The notes beneath the pieces are model-generated. The model did not search any database, was not told the DNA's origin, and saw only the letters and a program-made list of their open reading frames with translations. DNA of 64,000 nucleotides from Eunapius fragilis. Taxonomy: Eukaryota; Porifera; Demospongiae; Spongillida; Spongillidae. The DNA is taken from positions 1,547,350 through 1,611,349 of the forward strand of contig OY811990.1 of NCBI GenBank assembly GCA_963681505.1. The letters are read 5' to 3'. Both the position numbers and the translations under genes were made by a program. This document shows, piece by piece, positions 52,740-63,638 of the stretch (positions within the stretch are counted from its first letter, which is position 1; each line of letters starts with the position of its first letter).

Positions 52740-52870
52740 TTCAGAACAAAGGAAACGTGCCTTCAATGATGTAAAATGCTTAGAGCTAGATGGTCATGCA
52801 TACCATTGGCCGTTGAGACTTACGGCTGCAGGGGAGGTAAAGCTCACCTTCATCTTTTGCGCCTTGCCTC
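52740..52870 (+). mobile_element. LINE-like RT 3' fragment, copy 6
   Basis: Forward frames read FNDVKCLEL and, shifted, SCIPLAVETYGCRGGKA with LLRLASHL. These match the KCSELGW.CIPLAVE.YG.WG block of the 5.6-10.8 kb elements. It is cut off by a CTTCTC array. Confidence 0.65.
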
Positions 52871-52874
52871 CCAT

Positions 52875-53216
52875 CTTCTTCTTCTTCTCCTTCTCCTTCT
52901 CCTTCTCCTTCTCCTCCTCCTCCTCCTCCCCTGCTTCTCCTTCTCCTTCTCCTTCTCCTTCTCCTTCTCCTTCTGCTTCTCCTTCTCCTTCTCCTTCTCC
53001 TTCTCCTTCTCCTTCTTCTTCTCCTTCTCCTTCTCCTTCTCCTTCTCCTTCTCCTTCTACTTCTCCTTCTCCTTCTCCTCCTCCTCCTTCTCCTCCTCCT
53101 TCTCCTCCTCCTTCTCCTTCTCCATCTCCTTCTCCTTCTCCCCCTCCTCCTCCTCCTTCTTCTCCTCCTCCTCCTCCTCCTCCTCCTCCTCCTCCTCTCC
53201 TCCTCCTTCTTCTTAG
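52875..53216. repeat. (CTTCTC)n / (CCT)n tract
   Basis: About 340 bp of pure pyrimidine on the plus strand, triplex-prone. Frames through it are artefacts. Confidence 0.95.
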
Positions 53217-53611
53217 ACCTGCCTGCTCACTACAAACTTACGCAGTACAAAAAAGAGGTGATGCCTGAGATTAATCCTTAATGCCCTGATTCAGGATCAG
53301 GAGTTTCACTGAGCCTAATTGAATCAGTAAAGCTTCACTTTCAAAGGCTAATAACACTGCTTCATTTACAACCTGGTAGATATTCATTGACAGCTAAAGA
53401 AGGGTTGGATGGATCAGCATGCTGTGTATGATCAACTCAGTAATGTTCAGACACATAATATAATCATCTGGATGTGGGTACCGTTATACAGCTCTCCAAG
53501 AATAGTGATCAAGATCTACATGCATGCACCTCTACATCCACTGAAAGTGAGATTGTTTGGAAGGAAGGTGCACCAAGCCGTCCTTAAGTAGCCCGACACA
53601 TCTTAATCACA

Positions 53612-54827
53612 ATGGGTAAGGAAGACACAGAATTGCAGGAACAAATTGTCCCTCCTGTGGATGAAGAAATCACTAAGTTACATTCAAGTGGTGTTATAGT
53701 AGAAGTCAGTCGGGAGACATTTAATTCTGAAGTGGAATTTATGCGTTCTATGAACGATGGGACAATGCAGAAAGTTCTGCTTGGTAGAGAAGGAGAATTC
53801 TGTGTCCACACACTCAAGAAGAGGCAATTTCATTGCAACAAATCAAAGATGGTTTTGAGATAGGAGAGGTCGAAATTGATGAGCTTAATTTTTTGTATGA
53901 AGATTTAAAAGATGGGAATGTTGTCAAAAGAAGAGATTGGGATTAACTCAATGTCCAATAACAAGAGTCAGTATAAAAACATTTCCAATTTTGCATTCTT
54001 TGCTCCGAGGCTAAGACTTCTGCTTAAAAATATTGTATAAGCTGAATGCAGGTGTGACTTCATGGAAAGAAATAAGATTCTAGCTGGGTGTGTTAATGAG
54101 GCAATGAAAAGGGTTAGAGATATTATCAAGAACAAAACTGGTGTAGCTGTAGACTAACCTGATAGTGTAGGAGCTGGGGGAACAACAACCACAGAAAACA
54201 CAGCTTGAAAGTTTCTATTTGAGGTTGAAAAACGACTAATACTAGTTGACTGCATACCAGAAAAAATCCGAGCAGATGGGCAATGTGATAAGGTGTACGA
54301 AGATTTTCTTACAGACGTTTCTATCATTTTTGAGAGCCATTTCCTCCAAATGCTAGAAAGACTTTGTAAGGAAACATCAATAATGTCATTGGCCAACGTT
54401 TAAAATCACACCTTCAGTGCACCAAGTGCCAGCTCATTCTACAGCTCTCATCAATGCTAATGGTTTTACAGGATTGGGATCACTTTCAGAAGAACCACTT
54501 GAACATAACAATAAGAATTTGCGACGCTACAGGGAAAGTCTAGCTAGAAAAACAACACAGTATGCAAACTTATCGGATATACTGTCACGACTATGGATTA
54601 AAACTGACCCAATCGTCAGTAGTCATCGTAATGCCATTACGTGCTCGGCATGTAATGGAAATCACTGCATTCTATCTTACCCAAGGAGACATGTTTCATG
54701 TATTGGTTGCCAAACCATTGAAGAACACTTGATATCAACTATCAGTAACCCTGAAGTTGTGCAGATAGCGGAAACTGTAGTTGGGCAGATAGCTGAATCT
54801 GAGGTTGAGCATGCAGATTCAGGATGA
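53612..54827 (+). pseudogene. RAG1/Transib-type transposase remnant
   Basis: Broken across at least four frames. In order: FFAPRLRLLLKN; CVNEAMKRVRDIIKNKTG; DSVGAGGTTTTENTA then KFLFEVEKRLILVDCIPEKI; YEDFLTDVSIIFESHF; and, from 54417, LGSLSEEPLEHNNKNLRRYR, ARKTTQYANLSDILSRLW and KTDPIVSSHR. The last block aligns with the RAG1 C-terminal core (W-ASEGNES-NK-FR-FRK, NARQ, EMEDVLKHHW), where the Glu is the third catalytic acid. GN.ARK upstream matches RAG1 NGNFARKL. A Cys/His tail (CSACNGNHC...CIGC) follows. Alignment is from memory. The N-terminal 83-codon frame (MGKEDTELQEQIVPP) is unassigned. It is not functional. Confidence 0.65.
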
Positions 54828-56129
54828 AGAAGCTTCTACATCAATTGCAATTGGTCCTTAATTATATAAGTTCACAGAACCCTGATTTTATTGGCTTGAT
54901 TTTAATTAAGTATTTTGTAACGATTATTTCAATATCTATATATTAATGTACTATTTAAACCTATCAAGTAACTACAATTAAAATTTGATTTTGTTATCTT
55001 GATTTTAGTTAATTAACCGTAATTTTATTTCACACCACCTTCTTGAATGCAACTACACAAACAATTTGGTTATACTTGTATACAGTAATTTGAAAATGTC
55101 CTGTTCACCTATAGTTTTAAACCACTGTGCCCTATATGCTCTGCGTGTTTGACAATTGTGAAGCGAAGGCCCGGTTAGCTTGGCGTCATCGTGAAGTCAG
55201 TAACGTTGCATTGTTAGCTGCCTGCCAGATGGAAACAGTACACATAGATTGTAATGCAATAATACACGAGCTGTCTGGCTCTGGGGAGTTTCTTGCTCCC
55301 CCCCCTTTTTGAAATTCATGAATATAATTATATATCCTCGCGTTTAGAGCCCCTCCCCCCTCCTCCCCCCAAATCTCACATACCTCCGCCGCTCCTGCAG
55401 GTTTCATTGGAGTATGGGAATTCTATACAGCGGATCGATGTCAATTTTAGCGGACTCGTGGTAATTTGAAAGCGCTGCACCGTAACTGGCGAATGTATAC
55501 TTTATACATGTAGTTACGCATTCATTGTATACACGCTGTGTTTCTTAGTGGCGTTTATATAACCACTTATATTCACTTTAACTGTTTACTTGCGTTATAT
55601 GGGTCTGGGACGAGACTATGATATGCAAAAAAAAAAAAAAAAAACTCCAGGAATTATATGAAAGAACAAAAATTGTAAAATAGGTTCAGAATTTCAACCA
55701 GTATCCTTCACCAGTGGTGTTATAAAAAAAGGATCACTTATTGTAGTAACTCTGGCTAGAAACATATCATGCTGTAAATAATCAGATATAGTTGAGCTTT
55801 ATATAAATCCGACTAGACGTAGGGCAATATGTTCCTTGCCTTCACGACATCACATTATAGCTACATGTGACGATGAGCGGAATATTCCTACGCCTCCAGA
55901 AGCTTAGAGATAAGCAAGAGGAGTATACATAGATGAGAGCAGAGCCCGAAAACGATGTCGCCATAACTCTAGCCTCAGGACTCAGCGCGGAGGTAAATGA
56001 GGTAGGTCGTTGCTGCCACAGATTTGAATAAAACGACGAAGTCAACCTCCCGCTCACAGCTGCTCGACCCACCCACTCACACATACACATACACGAGGAT
56101 AAAACTGTTTGCAATACTCAAATTTAACA
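54828..56129. other. Intergenic; one orphan TIR end
   Basis: GGGTCTGGGACGAGACTA at about 55599-55616 is a right-hand end of the TAGTCTCGTCCC family with no matching left end found. A poly(A) run is at 55626. Two short frames (55127-55312 and 55842-56114) lack domains. Confidence 0.45.
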
Positions 56130-56350
56130 AAGACAAGAAAAAACATGCTGCAGGTCAAGAGTCTTGCTCGGAAGTACAATTCGGCGTGAATTCGCACCTT
56201 CTGATTTCCACTTGATACTTACATACACCTCAAGTGGCAATTCGATGTAAAGTAAAAACTGCTGTGGTTTACAATTGTTATGGAAAGTCCACCTTATTTG
56301 GGCCGTGTTTTCAGCCACCCTTCAACAAATATTTTGAAGTTCTATTTCAA
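56130..56350 (+). repeat. Paralogue of the gene-3 upstream region, left part
   Basis: AACATGCTGCAGGTCA and CAAGTGGCAATTCGAT recur in the same order at 59226-59320. The continuation is at 57331-57450, separated by the inserted inverted composite repeat. Confidence 0.65.
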
Positions 56351-56449
56351 CGTTCACAGCCATAATTAAGGTGATGCTGACGGTTAACAAACTATTCACC
56401 TTTCGTAAGGGTCAGTAAAAATTAACAAATGGAATATCAGGAACTACGG

Positions 56450-57330
56450 TATATAGGAATTGACCCGGGTCGTGAATATCATTAAAAAAACGCTACCCGC
56501 GTATAACTCGCGTACCAAGAAACGGATAGTGTAGCTCTTTGTTGCTATCGAACCAGAAGGCAAAGACGGTCATTTAAATGTTTTTTTCAGTTTAATAACA
56601 GCTTGTTTTAAGAGAATAAAAAAAACTCGTATTTTTCCTCGTCCCAGGCCAATTCTTCTCCGTCGTCGTCGTCGTCGTCCTCGTCTTCTCGCCCGAGTAC
56701 AACTCGGTATAGGAATGGTTTTAAAGAGCGCAAGTTATACCAGTCGCGACATGCATCACACGGCATTTAATAACCGGCACTTGGTGGACGTATCTACCTT
56801 CTATCTATCTAAACAATATACGTTTTAGAATCTCCTGGAAGGACATCTTCAGGTATCAGATATATTAAAACTGATATACGCGTAATATTGAGTGCTATAT
56901 TTAACCGTTCCCATGGCGACATTCACGCTTATTTAGAATTTTAGCAGCGTTATAAACAGTTTTGTTCACCACTTTTGGCTATAGCGAAGTTGTTTTCAAA
57001 ATACTTTCGCGTCAACAAAAGAGGAGAACGACGAGAGAGATAAATAGAGGAAACAAGTAAAGAAAAACATTCTCTAACGAGAAAGTTGGTGGGATATAGG
57101 AATTGGAGGCAAAGGTGGTGTAAAAAGGAAGGGAACAAGGTTTTGGGAAAAGAAAAATGAGACAAAAATCCTATATTTAGCACATGTAAATTAACAGAAC
57201 CAAAAGAAGTGCTAAATTTTGACTCATTTTTCTTTTCCCAAAACCTTGTTCCCTTCCTTTTTACACCACCTTTGCCTCCAACTCCTATATCCCACCAACT
57301 TTCTCGTTAGAGAATGTTTTTCTTTACTTG
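56450..57330 (-). repeat. Inverted copy of composite B-M with hairpin MITE M4
   Basis: 56450-56760 is the reverse complement of segment B (GACCCGGGTCGTGAA, ACTCGCGTACCAAGAAACGG, TCGTCGTCGTCG). M4 (57054-57330) is a 277-bp hairpin whose arms differ at about three positions and start CAAGTAAAGAAAAACATTCT. The order B then M is exactly the inverse of M1 then B at 12365-13010, so a composite unit moved as a whole. Confidence 0.75.
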
Positions 57331-57450
57331 TACTGATATATATGTTGCATAGTGAGGAATATTCAGCTAGACTAAGTGTTTCATGCACGAGACGTTTTCA
57401 AAGGGTGATCACACAAGCATTGTTTCGGCACAAACGGATATTTTAGTACT
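57331..57450 (+). repeat. Paralogue of the gene-3 upstream region, right part
   Basis: GCATAGTGAGGAATATTCAG ... TTTCATGCACGAGACG ... CACAAACGGATATTT aligns with 59530-59640 (ACATAGTGAGGAACAATCAG ... CACAATCGGATATTT). No coding sequence like gene 3 follows. Confidence 0.65.
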
Positions 57451-57920
57451 TATTATTTTAAAGACTGAACATGAAATTTTCAACATTACGGTTTTTGTGT
57501 TTGCTTGTGATAGAAATAAAGCGTACGAAATGCTTCTGAGAATGAATGCTTTGATTCATGTGGTTATTCCTGGTGATCACTTTAATACCAAAAAAACCCG
57601 ATGCACGTATAGGTACATGTCAGTGCTCCCATGGAAGGACACAATTTTTACCCTCAAGCTCTATGAAAAACATGTGTTTATTATATTAATTACTTTTACA
57701 GAAGCTTCAACTCATACTGTAAAAATATATTTTTTGGTGACAGACTTAACTCCTCTTGGGTGAGGCTACGTGATGTCACCCTGAGACCAGATGAATTTGA
57801 ATGGCTTTACTTCCATCTGTCTGAACAAGAAGAGTTCACTTGCCAGCCCATATACGAGGAATTGTTTTTGAAGAATAGCATGAGCAAGGTACATGTGCTT
57901 ATCAGTTAGGCAGTCTCCAC
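57451..57920 (+). pseudogene. Unrecognised broken coding frame, possibly PC4-like
   Basis: A frame open to 57763 (…KDTIFTLKLYEKHVFIILI…) shifts by one and continues SWVRLRDVTLRPDEFEWLYF HLSEQEE to 57908. The sequence resembles PC4-type single-strand-DNA-binding domains carried by some mobile elements (hydrophobic strand, then a GVTL..DEFEWL helix). This is a weak guess. The shift implies a relic. Confidence 0.3.
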
Positions 57921-57976
57921 TCTTCAGAACAGCTTCATTTGCCAGTGAATGTACATGCTATATTTCTACACTGCAT

Positions 57977-58508
57977 TAGCCTCGTCCCCAGGCCGTCAAT
58001 TAAAGTTTGAGAAAAAAGACGGCCTGGTCTCCATTGCAACTCCGTTAGTGCGCATGCGCTGGCCATTACCAGAAAAAGTGCTAATCGTATATTTTGCTTG
58101 TAAACCTTTCCGTAAACTAACTCGTTACCGGTCTGCCTCGTTCTAAGTGCCGGGCTTTTTCAATTAAAAACACATCGCGCACGTGCACAAAATACATAGC
58201 TACGCGTAGTATGGCAACGACGTCAAAGTCTTGCAGGATTAGTGGCAGTGTTGTGTCTCCTACACATTGTATTGCACATACTACGCGTAGCTATGTATTT
58301 TATGCACGTGCGCGATGTGTTTTTAATTGAAAAAGCCTGGCACTTAGAACGAGGCAGACCGGTAACGAGTTAGTTTACGGAAAGGTTTACAAGCAAAATA
58401 TACGATTACCAGGTAATGGTCAGCGCATGCGCACTAACGGAGTTGCAATGGAGACCAGGCCGTCTTTTTTTTTTCAAAACTTTAATTGACGGCCTGGGGA
58501 CGAGGATA
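57977..58508. mobile_element. Mutator-type foldback element with 9-bp target duplication
   Basis: The TIRs TAGCCTCGTCCCCAGGCC / GGCCTGGGGACGAGGATA continue as arms of about 220 bp with few mismatches. It is flanked by the perfect 9-bp direct repeat ACACTGCAT (57968-57976 and 58509-58517). There is no coding capacity. The 9-bp duplication is the signature of Mutator-like transposases, which must act in trans. Confidence 0.88.
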
Positions 58509-58772
58509 ACACTGCATGTGAGTAAGCATTTATAATATGCATCATTACCCGCCTATGAATGCATTTTCGATTCTCCAGCATATGCACGTTGGACAACTTC
58601 AGCCACATCACCATCTTGCCTCAACCTTCATATTTACATTATAACCCTACTATATGTTCACTGTCCCCATCACCACCATCTTTTATATTGGCACCACACT
58701 CACCTTGTTCGCCTTCACCATACTACCATACTACCGCTTTTTCATTGACACCACAATCACCTTGTTCAATTA

Positions 58773-58996
58773 TAGGGTAGCGTAGGTAGTAATCGGCATG
58801 CGGTAGTGTTCGGCACCCGATGTGTTATTATTTAAAAGGAACGTAGTTGCATTAAACTATAGTTACTGCCTCCTAAGACAACCCAGAAGGATGGCTCTTA
58901 TCCTTTTTTGAAGTACTGAAAAGTCTTCTAAAAGTCTCTGTATTGTGCGGTTGCCGACCACTCCCCATTGCCGACTATACCCTGCGCTACCCTAGT
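58773..58996. mobile_element. MITE with TAGGGTAGCG ends
   Basis: 224 bp. TAGGGTAGCGTAGG at the left, complement CCTGCGCTACCCTA at the right, both next to TA. Internal CGGCA/TGCCG words are also inverted. Confidence 0.75.
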
Positions 58997-59661
58997 AACG
59001 TTTCTGAAGCAACACTGTTATTAGTATCAATTGACTCGATCTGAAGTCATCTTGAAGTTTTTCATGCATGTTCCTAGGAAGTAAGCCATGAGACAAATAA
59101 AGCAGTCTGCAGTGTTCTCCAATCGCAGATACCCCCTCCCCCCCCCCCCCCCCCCCCCACACACACATGCACACAAACGGCATGCATCTGTTTTCAGGTT
59201 TCATGTCCAAGCAAAACAAGAAACAAACATGCTGCAGGTCAGTTTCCTCCTTAGTTGTTTAAAAGTATAATTCGCAACTTCTGTTTTTCCGCTTGTCAAA
59301 ACTACATAACCCCAAGTGGCAATTCGATAAGTGTTATGGTTTCTATGGTACGCGCGTGTGTCAATTTTCACAGGTTGTGCAATCTTTCTACGAATATTTA
59401 GAATTTTGATTATTATAATATAATTTCCATGTTGACATTCAAAATGTAGCTGTTGCTTTCGGCAAACTAGTTAATTCAATTGTTATATTGTAAAAAGTAC
59501 CACGTTCTTAAATGGAACGTACAGGTATATGTTACATAGTGAGGAACAATCAGCTAGTGTTTCTTGCACCAGACGTATTGAATGGGTATCACAGAATGCA
59601 TAACTACGTGAAACTAGGACACAATCGGATATTTGTACCTGTAAATATTCGGTATCTTGAC
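58997..59661 (+). promoter_or_regulatory. 5' flank of gene 3
   Basis: No gene. It includes a (C)20 run (59136-59158) and the stretch 59200-59640 duplicated at 56130-56350 plus 57331-57450. That shared, order-preserved sequence is the best candidate for the regulatory region. Confidence 0.5.
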
Positions 59662-59668
59662 TATATAA
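59662..59668 (+). promoter_or_regulatory. TATA box of gene 3
   Basis: TATATAA lies 38 bp before the ATG at 59706, implying a 5' UTR of only about 10 nt if transcription starts 25-30 bp downstream. Confidence 0.6.
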
Positions 59669-59705
59669 CACCGATTGCAAGGAACTAATTCGTAATACGA
59701 AGTAA

Positions 59706-60719
59706 ATGAAGTTACTCGTGTTTTTGTTGGCGAGCGGTTGCCTCGTTGCTGCATGTGTCGGCGCGAGTCTGACGTTTGATGAACAGAAGGAGGAGAAAGC
59801 GTTCGAAGAACAACAGGAGGAGGGGACGTTAGATGAACAGGAGGAGGGGACGTTAGATGAACAGGAGGAGGTGATGTTAGATGAACAGGAGGAGGAGATG
59901 TTAGATGAACAGGAGGAGGGGATGTTAGATGAACAGGAGGAGGGTACGTTAGATGAACAGGAGGTGGAGGGGTCATTAGATGAACAGGAAGAAGCGACCT
60001 CCGATGAACACAGTATCCTCATCAACAAAAGGGGACCTACAACCGCACGGCGGAGGACAAGTTCACCGAAGCCGCGGAGGACTAGTTCACCGAAGAGGAA
60101 ACAATCGCAGCGGCCGAAAAAAAAACAGACTAGTGATGACGATAACAAAAAAACGTTGAGGCGGAAAAAATCACAACGACTGAGGCAGCCAAAAAAAAAA
60201 CAGAACACTGATGACGACAAAAAAACGTTGAGGCGGAAAAAACCACGACGACTGTGGCGGCCGAAAAAAAAACAGAACACTGATGACGACAAAAAAACGT
60301 TGAGGCGGAAAAAGCCACGAAGACTGTGGCGGCCGAAAAAAAAACCAAGCAGTGACGATGACGACAAAGAAGAGAAAAAAACACCAAGCCCTGATGACGA
60401 CAACAACGAAGAGAAAAAAACACCAAGCCCTTATGATGACAACAACGAAGAGAAAAAAACACCAAGCCCTGATGACGACAACAACGAAGAGAAAAAAACA
60501 CCAAGCCCTGATGACGACAACAACGAAGAGAAAAAAACACCAAACCCTGATGACAACAACGAAGAGAAAAAAACACCAAGCCCTGATGAAGACAACAATG
60601 AAGAGAAAAAAACACCAAGCCCTGATGACGACAACAACGAAGAGAGGAAAACACCAAGCCCTTATGACAACGGCGATAACCAAGGGCTGCTGACGACGAC
60701 AATTCAGAATTTTGAGTAG
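59706..60719 (+). CDS. Secreted repeat protein with segregated charge blocks (single exon)
   Basis: 337 residues, one exon. Signal peptide MKLLVFLLASGCLVAACVGA (cleavage before SLTF likely). Residues about 25-100: seven or eight acidic repeats of LDEQEEGT type. Residues about 110-215: basic, with three copies of KKTLRRKKPRRLWRPKKK-like units separated by DDD. Residues about 216-325: eight copies of a KKTPSPDDDNNEE unit (mixed charge). Short tail QGLLTTTIQNFE. No Cys after the signal peptide and no transmembrane segment, so it is secreted and probably disordered. Charge-block design is typical of mineral- or matrix-associated proteins and of coacervating glues, but there is no homologue I can name. 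The start is set by the signal peptide and TATA spacing. Confidence 0.8.
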   Translation: MKLLVFLLASGCLVAACVGASLTFDEQKEEKAFEEQQEEGTLDEQEEGTLDEQEEVMLDEQEEEMLDEQEEGMLDEQEEGTLDEQEVEGSLDEQEEATSDEHSILINKRGPTTARRRTSSPKPRRTSSPKRKQSQRPKKKQTSDDDNKKTLRRKKSQRLRQPKKKQNTDDDKKTLRRKKPRRLWRPKKKQNTDDDKKTLRRKKPRRLWRPKKKPSSDDDDKEEKKTPSPDDDNNEEKKTPSPYDDNNEEKKTPSPDDDNNEEKKTPSPDDDNNEEKKTPNPDDNNEEKKTPSPDEDNNEEKKTPSPDDDNNEERKTPSPYDNGDNQGLLTTTIQNFE

Positions 60720-60839
60720 AGCAATTATTTCTTGAGACTCGCTGTTAGTTTACTCGCTGTTGATATGATAGCAGAATTACAATTATGAGCTAGGTGCATA
60801 TAATTTGTTACTTGATGCATGTATGCCGCGCAGAAATGA

Positions 60840-60845
60840 AATAAA
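60840..60845 (+). terminator. Polyadenylation signal of gene 3
   Basis: AATAAA about 120 bp after the stop codon. Confidence 0.7.
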
Positions 60846-61094
60846 GTTTAAAAAGTAGTCAAACGCTATAGTTTTTGCAGCGGAGCACGGCATGGCAAAA
60901 ATTATCCTACGTTAAAATTATCTTATAGGATGAAATATTTATTCATATGGGCCGATACGGCAAAAGACATCCATAGGATTAATTTTTATTCTATGCGATG
61001 TGAATTTTTTTTTTACATGCATGTTTGGACGAATGACATATTTTATAATAAGTGAACTATATGTTGTGGTACTCGATTAAGGCATTGCAAAGTA

Positions 61095-62068
61095 TAGCCT
61101 CGTCCCTAGGTTCCATTTTATATTAAGTTACCGGGACAAAAAAATAGGTCTTTGTGCGCATGCGCTAGCCATTCACCAGAAACTGGTGAAACGTGTACTG
61201 TTGTAATTTGGTTTGTGATCCTTTATATTAATTCGTTCTCCGGTCAAGCCTTACCTCGTCCCAGACCGTTGTATAGACCAGTTGCGGCGCGAACGTTTAT
61301 CGTTGGGATGGCCTTATAAGGCCATAATAACGACGAACGTGTTAGTCGTGGGCGTCCATTTCGGCGGCCATTTTGGTGGGCAAAATATACAGGTGGAGTA
61401 TGGGCCAAATGGAATGGTCAAGAGTTGTGTACAATCGGCTGAACAAATCGGTTCGAAAAGAATTGTGACAGGTAAACATTCAAATTTCTTACCGATAGCT
61501 AACTTTTTCGAACCGATTTGTTCAGCCGATTGTACACAACTCGTGACCATTCCATTTTGGCCCATACTCACCTGTACATTTTGCCCACCAAAATGGCCGC
61601 CGAATTGACGCCACCGAGTTCTACAAGCGTTGCCCGTAGATTTGCGTAGCACTCCGTTTCGAAACATACACCAAATACACAAAATCAATGCTGAACTTGT
61701 GAAGCAGTCGTTCGCTTCAGTTTGAACGGTAGGAGTTAGTAGCAAATTGACTTCGCGTACCCAGTAGGAAACCAAGCGAACACATCCAAACATTGTACAG
61801 ATGGAAAAGAGCTTCCTCTTGCTTGGCCTTGAGTATTAGGCTTTCCTGGTGAGCACACCTTGCTACCGCATCACGAAACTCAGCTGAATATGCCATCACT
61901 CGATCAGACTATTATACGGAAAGGATTAAAAACCAAATTACAACATGTAGTACACGATTAACCAGTTTTCTGGTGAATGGCGAGCGCATGCGCACAAAGA
62001 ACTTGTCCATTGCTAACAGCCCTTATTTTATGTCCCGCTAACTTTAATAGGGCCTGGGGACGAGTCTA
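61095..62068. mobile_element. Large foldback element of the CTCGTCCC family with a nested palindrome
   Basis: The left end TAGCCTCGTCCCTAGG is matched by CCTGGGGACGAGTCTA at the right. The arms pair over about 150 bp (GTGCGCATGCGCTAGCCATT / GAATGGCGAGCGCATGCGCA). It encloses about 650 bp including a second palindrome and has no transposase. No clear target duplication was found. Confidence 0.7.
61359..61610. mobile_element. Nested palindrome inside 61095-62068
   Basis: GGCGGCCATTTTGGTGGGCA ... TGTACAATCGGCTGAACAAA is mirrored at 61510-61610, arms about 110 bp with a few mismatches, loop about 30 bp. Words recur at 500-600. Confidence 0.8.
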
Positions 62069-63500
62069 GGCATATGTTTCGCATAACAACCGCTGTTTAT
62101 TTTTAGTTTTTACGACAAACGGGTGAAGTTAAGTGACATTGATTGTGAGATATGTAACTTCTTAAATATGCAGTTCACAATGTTAGTGATAAAAATGGAT
62201 TGAATGCATTGTAAGTCCATGATGAACTACAATGAAGCTACCAGATCGTTTTTACCAAACATGTCATTAAACAAAAATAGCATACAGAAATTTTTTCTTC
62301 TGATGCTAGGATTTTTTTTCAAAATGGTGTTAAATCACCGATTCCGCAGTGCCTATCAGTATAGTGCGGATCGCGATCTGGGTTGGCTGGCATGCGATAT
62401 AAAAGACCTGGTGATTTTCATCAACCATATACATTATCGTGCCGGCCAGCATCGTTTGAAAGTGTACAGAGGAAGATGTTGCTCGCAACAAAATTGTTGA
62501 TAGATAAGTATTACAGGATGATTGATTAGCTAGTAACTTGTGAAATTGTTAAGACTCTTTTTAAAGTGCTATGTGGTATATCATTCAGGAAATGCACAGC
62601 AATCGATCAGGATCATGAGTTTTAATAACTCAGTCATTCGGTATATTAGTCCATTCGTGTTTATAGTATTATACTTCTTTTATATCAATATAATTAAGAA
62701 AACGTTCGGCGGTAGAAGTGAATGATAAGTTAAAAATAATTGTTTCGCGCTAGTCGGACCCAACTATTCAGCCATTCGGTACACCACTACTACCAAAGAC
62801 TAGTGGCAAATCGAATTCCATTCGCACGTGGCTGCCAGGTCGGTAATTAGTAGGTAACTGGGTAATTAATATCATCAGGGTGCAAGAAAGATCGGAGATG
62901 TGATAAAAGTCACGTCCGAAGTTAAAAAAAAAAAAAACCGCAACGGTTGCCTAGGATATTGAGCATTCGTTTACTCAAATACAATCCTAAGCTTGGAAGT
63001 ACATACTTTCCTGCACCGATTCTTTATCTGATCTACCGAGAATTTTCTGTATATTCACCATGACTCTCAGCTGTATGAATTTATCAATGAATATAAAAAC
63101 ACATGACCGCCATAATCTGTCTGTAGCTATGCACGTTTTTGCTTATCAAAACATATCTCTTTATTGTGACCCATCAGTCCAAATACATTAATGCAGACCG
63201 ATAACTAACTTCCACTCGTGTTTAGTATTATACTTCTTTTATCTCTCTATTGAGTTCCAATCCACCAAGATTGCGGCCAAAATCAACATCCCTAGCTTAA
63301 TATGTTTAATTGCTACATGCACCTTTTCCCTTCCTGTAGGATTACATTTCTAAGACCCATAAGCTGAATTTCATGAAATCAACACTTAAAATCAACACCC
63401 ACCCATTGTTGGATTATATGTATTCACCCCAGATAATTCTCTGTCCTACCACGATTCAATAATCCGATATCTTTGAACAACAATAATCGTTACAAAATGA
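62069..63500. other. Intergenic, two short frames
   Basis: Frames at 62204-62500 and 62540-62725 (+) encode hydrophobic or mixed peptides without recognised domains. A poly(A) run is at 62925. No gene is supported. Confidence 0.4.
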
Positions 63501-63506
63501 TTTATT
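63501..63506 (-). terminator. Polyadenylation signal of the 7TM receptor
   Basis: TTTATT on the plus strand (AATAAA on the minus), about 135 bp beyond the receptor stop codon. Confidence 0.55.
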
Positions 63507-63638
63507 CTTGGGATTACATGAACAGTACTATTGGAACTAAATGAACAGTTATTAAAGGAATCTCTGCAGGTAGTAAGGTCTAACGCACTGGTACCATTAA
63601 TATATTATTTCCTCTATCAACGGTGTGCATGTCGCTTC

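Noticed and set aside
60130..60702. Minus-strand frames opposite gene 3
   Set aside because: Mirror of in-frame coding repeats. The plus strand has signal peptide, TATA and AATAAA.
62204..62725. Two short plus-strand frames
   Set aside because: No domain or splice support; left as intergenic.
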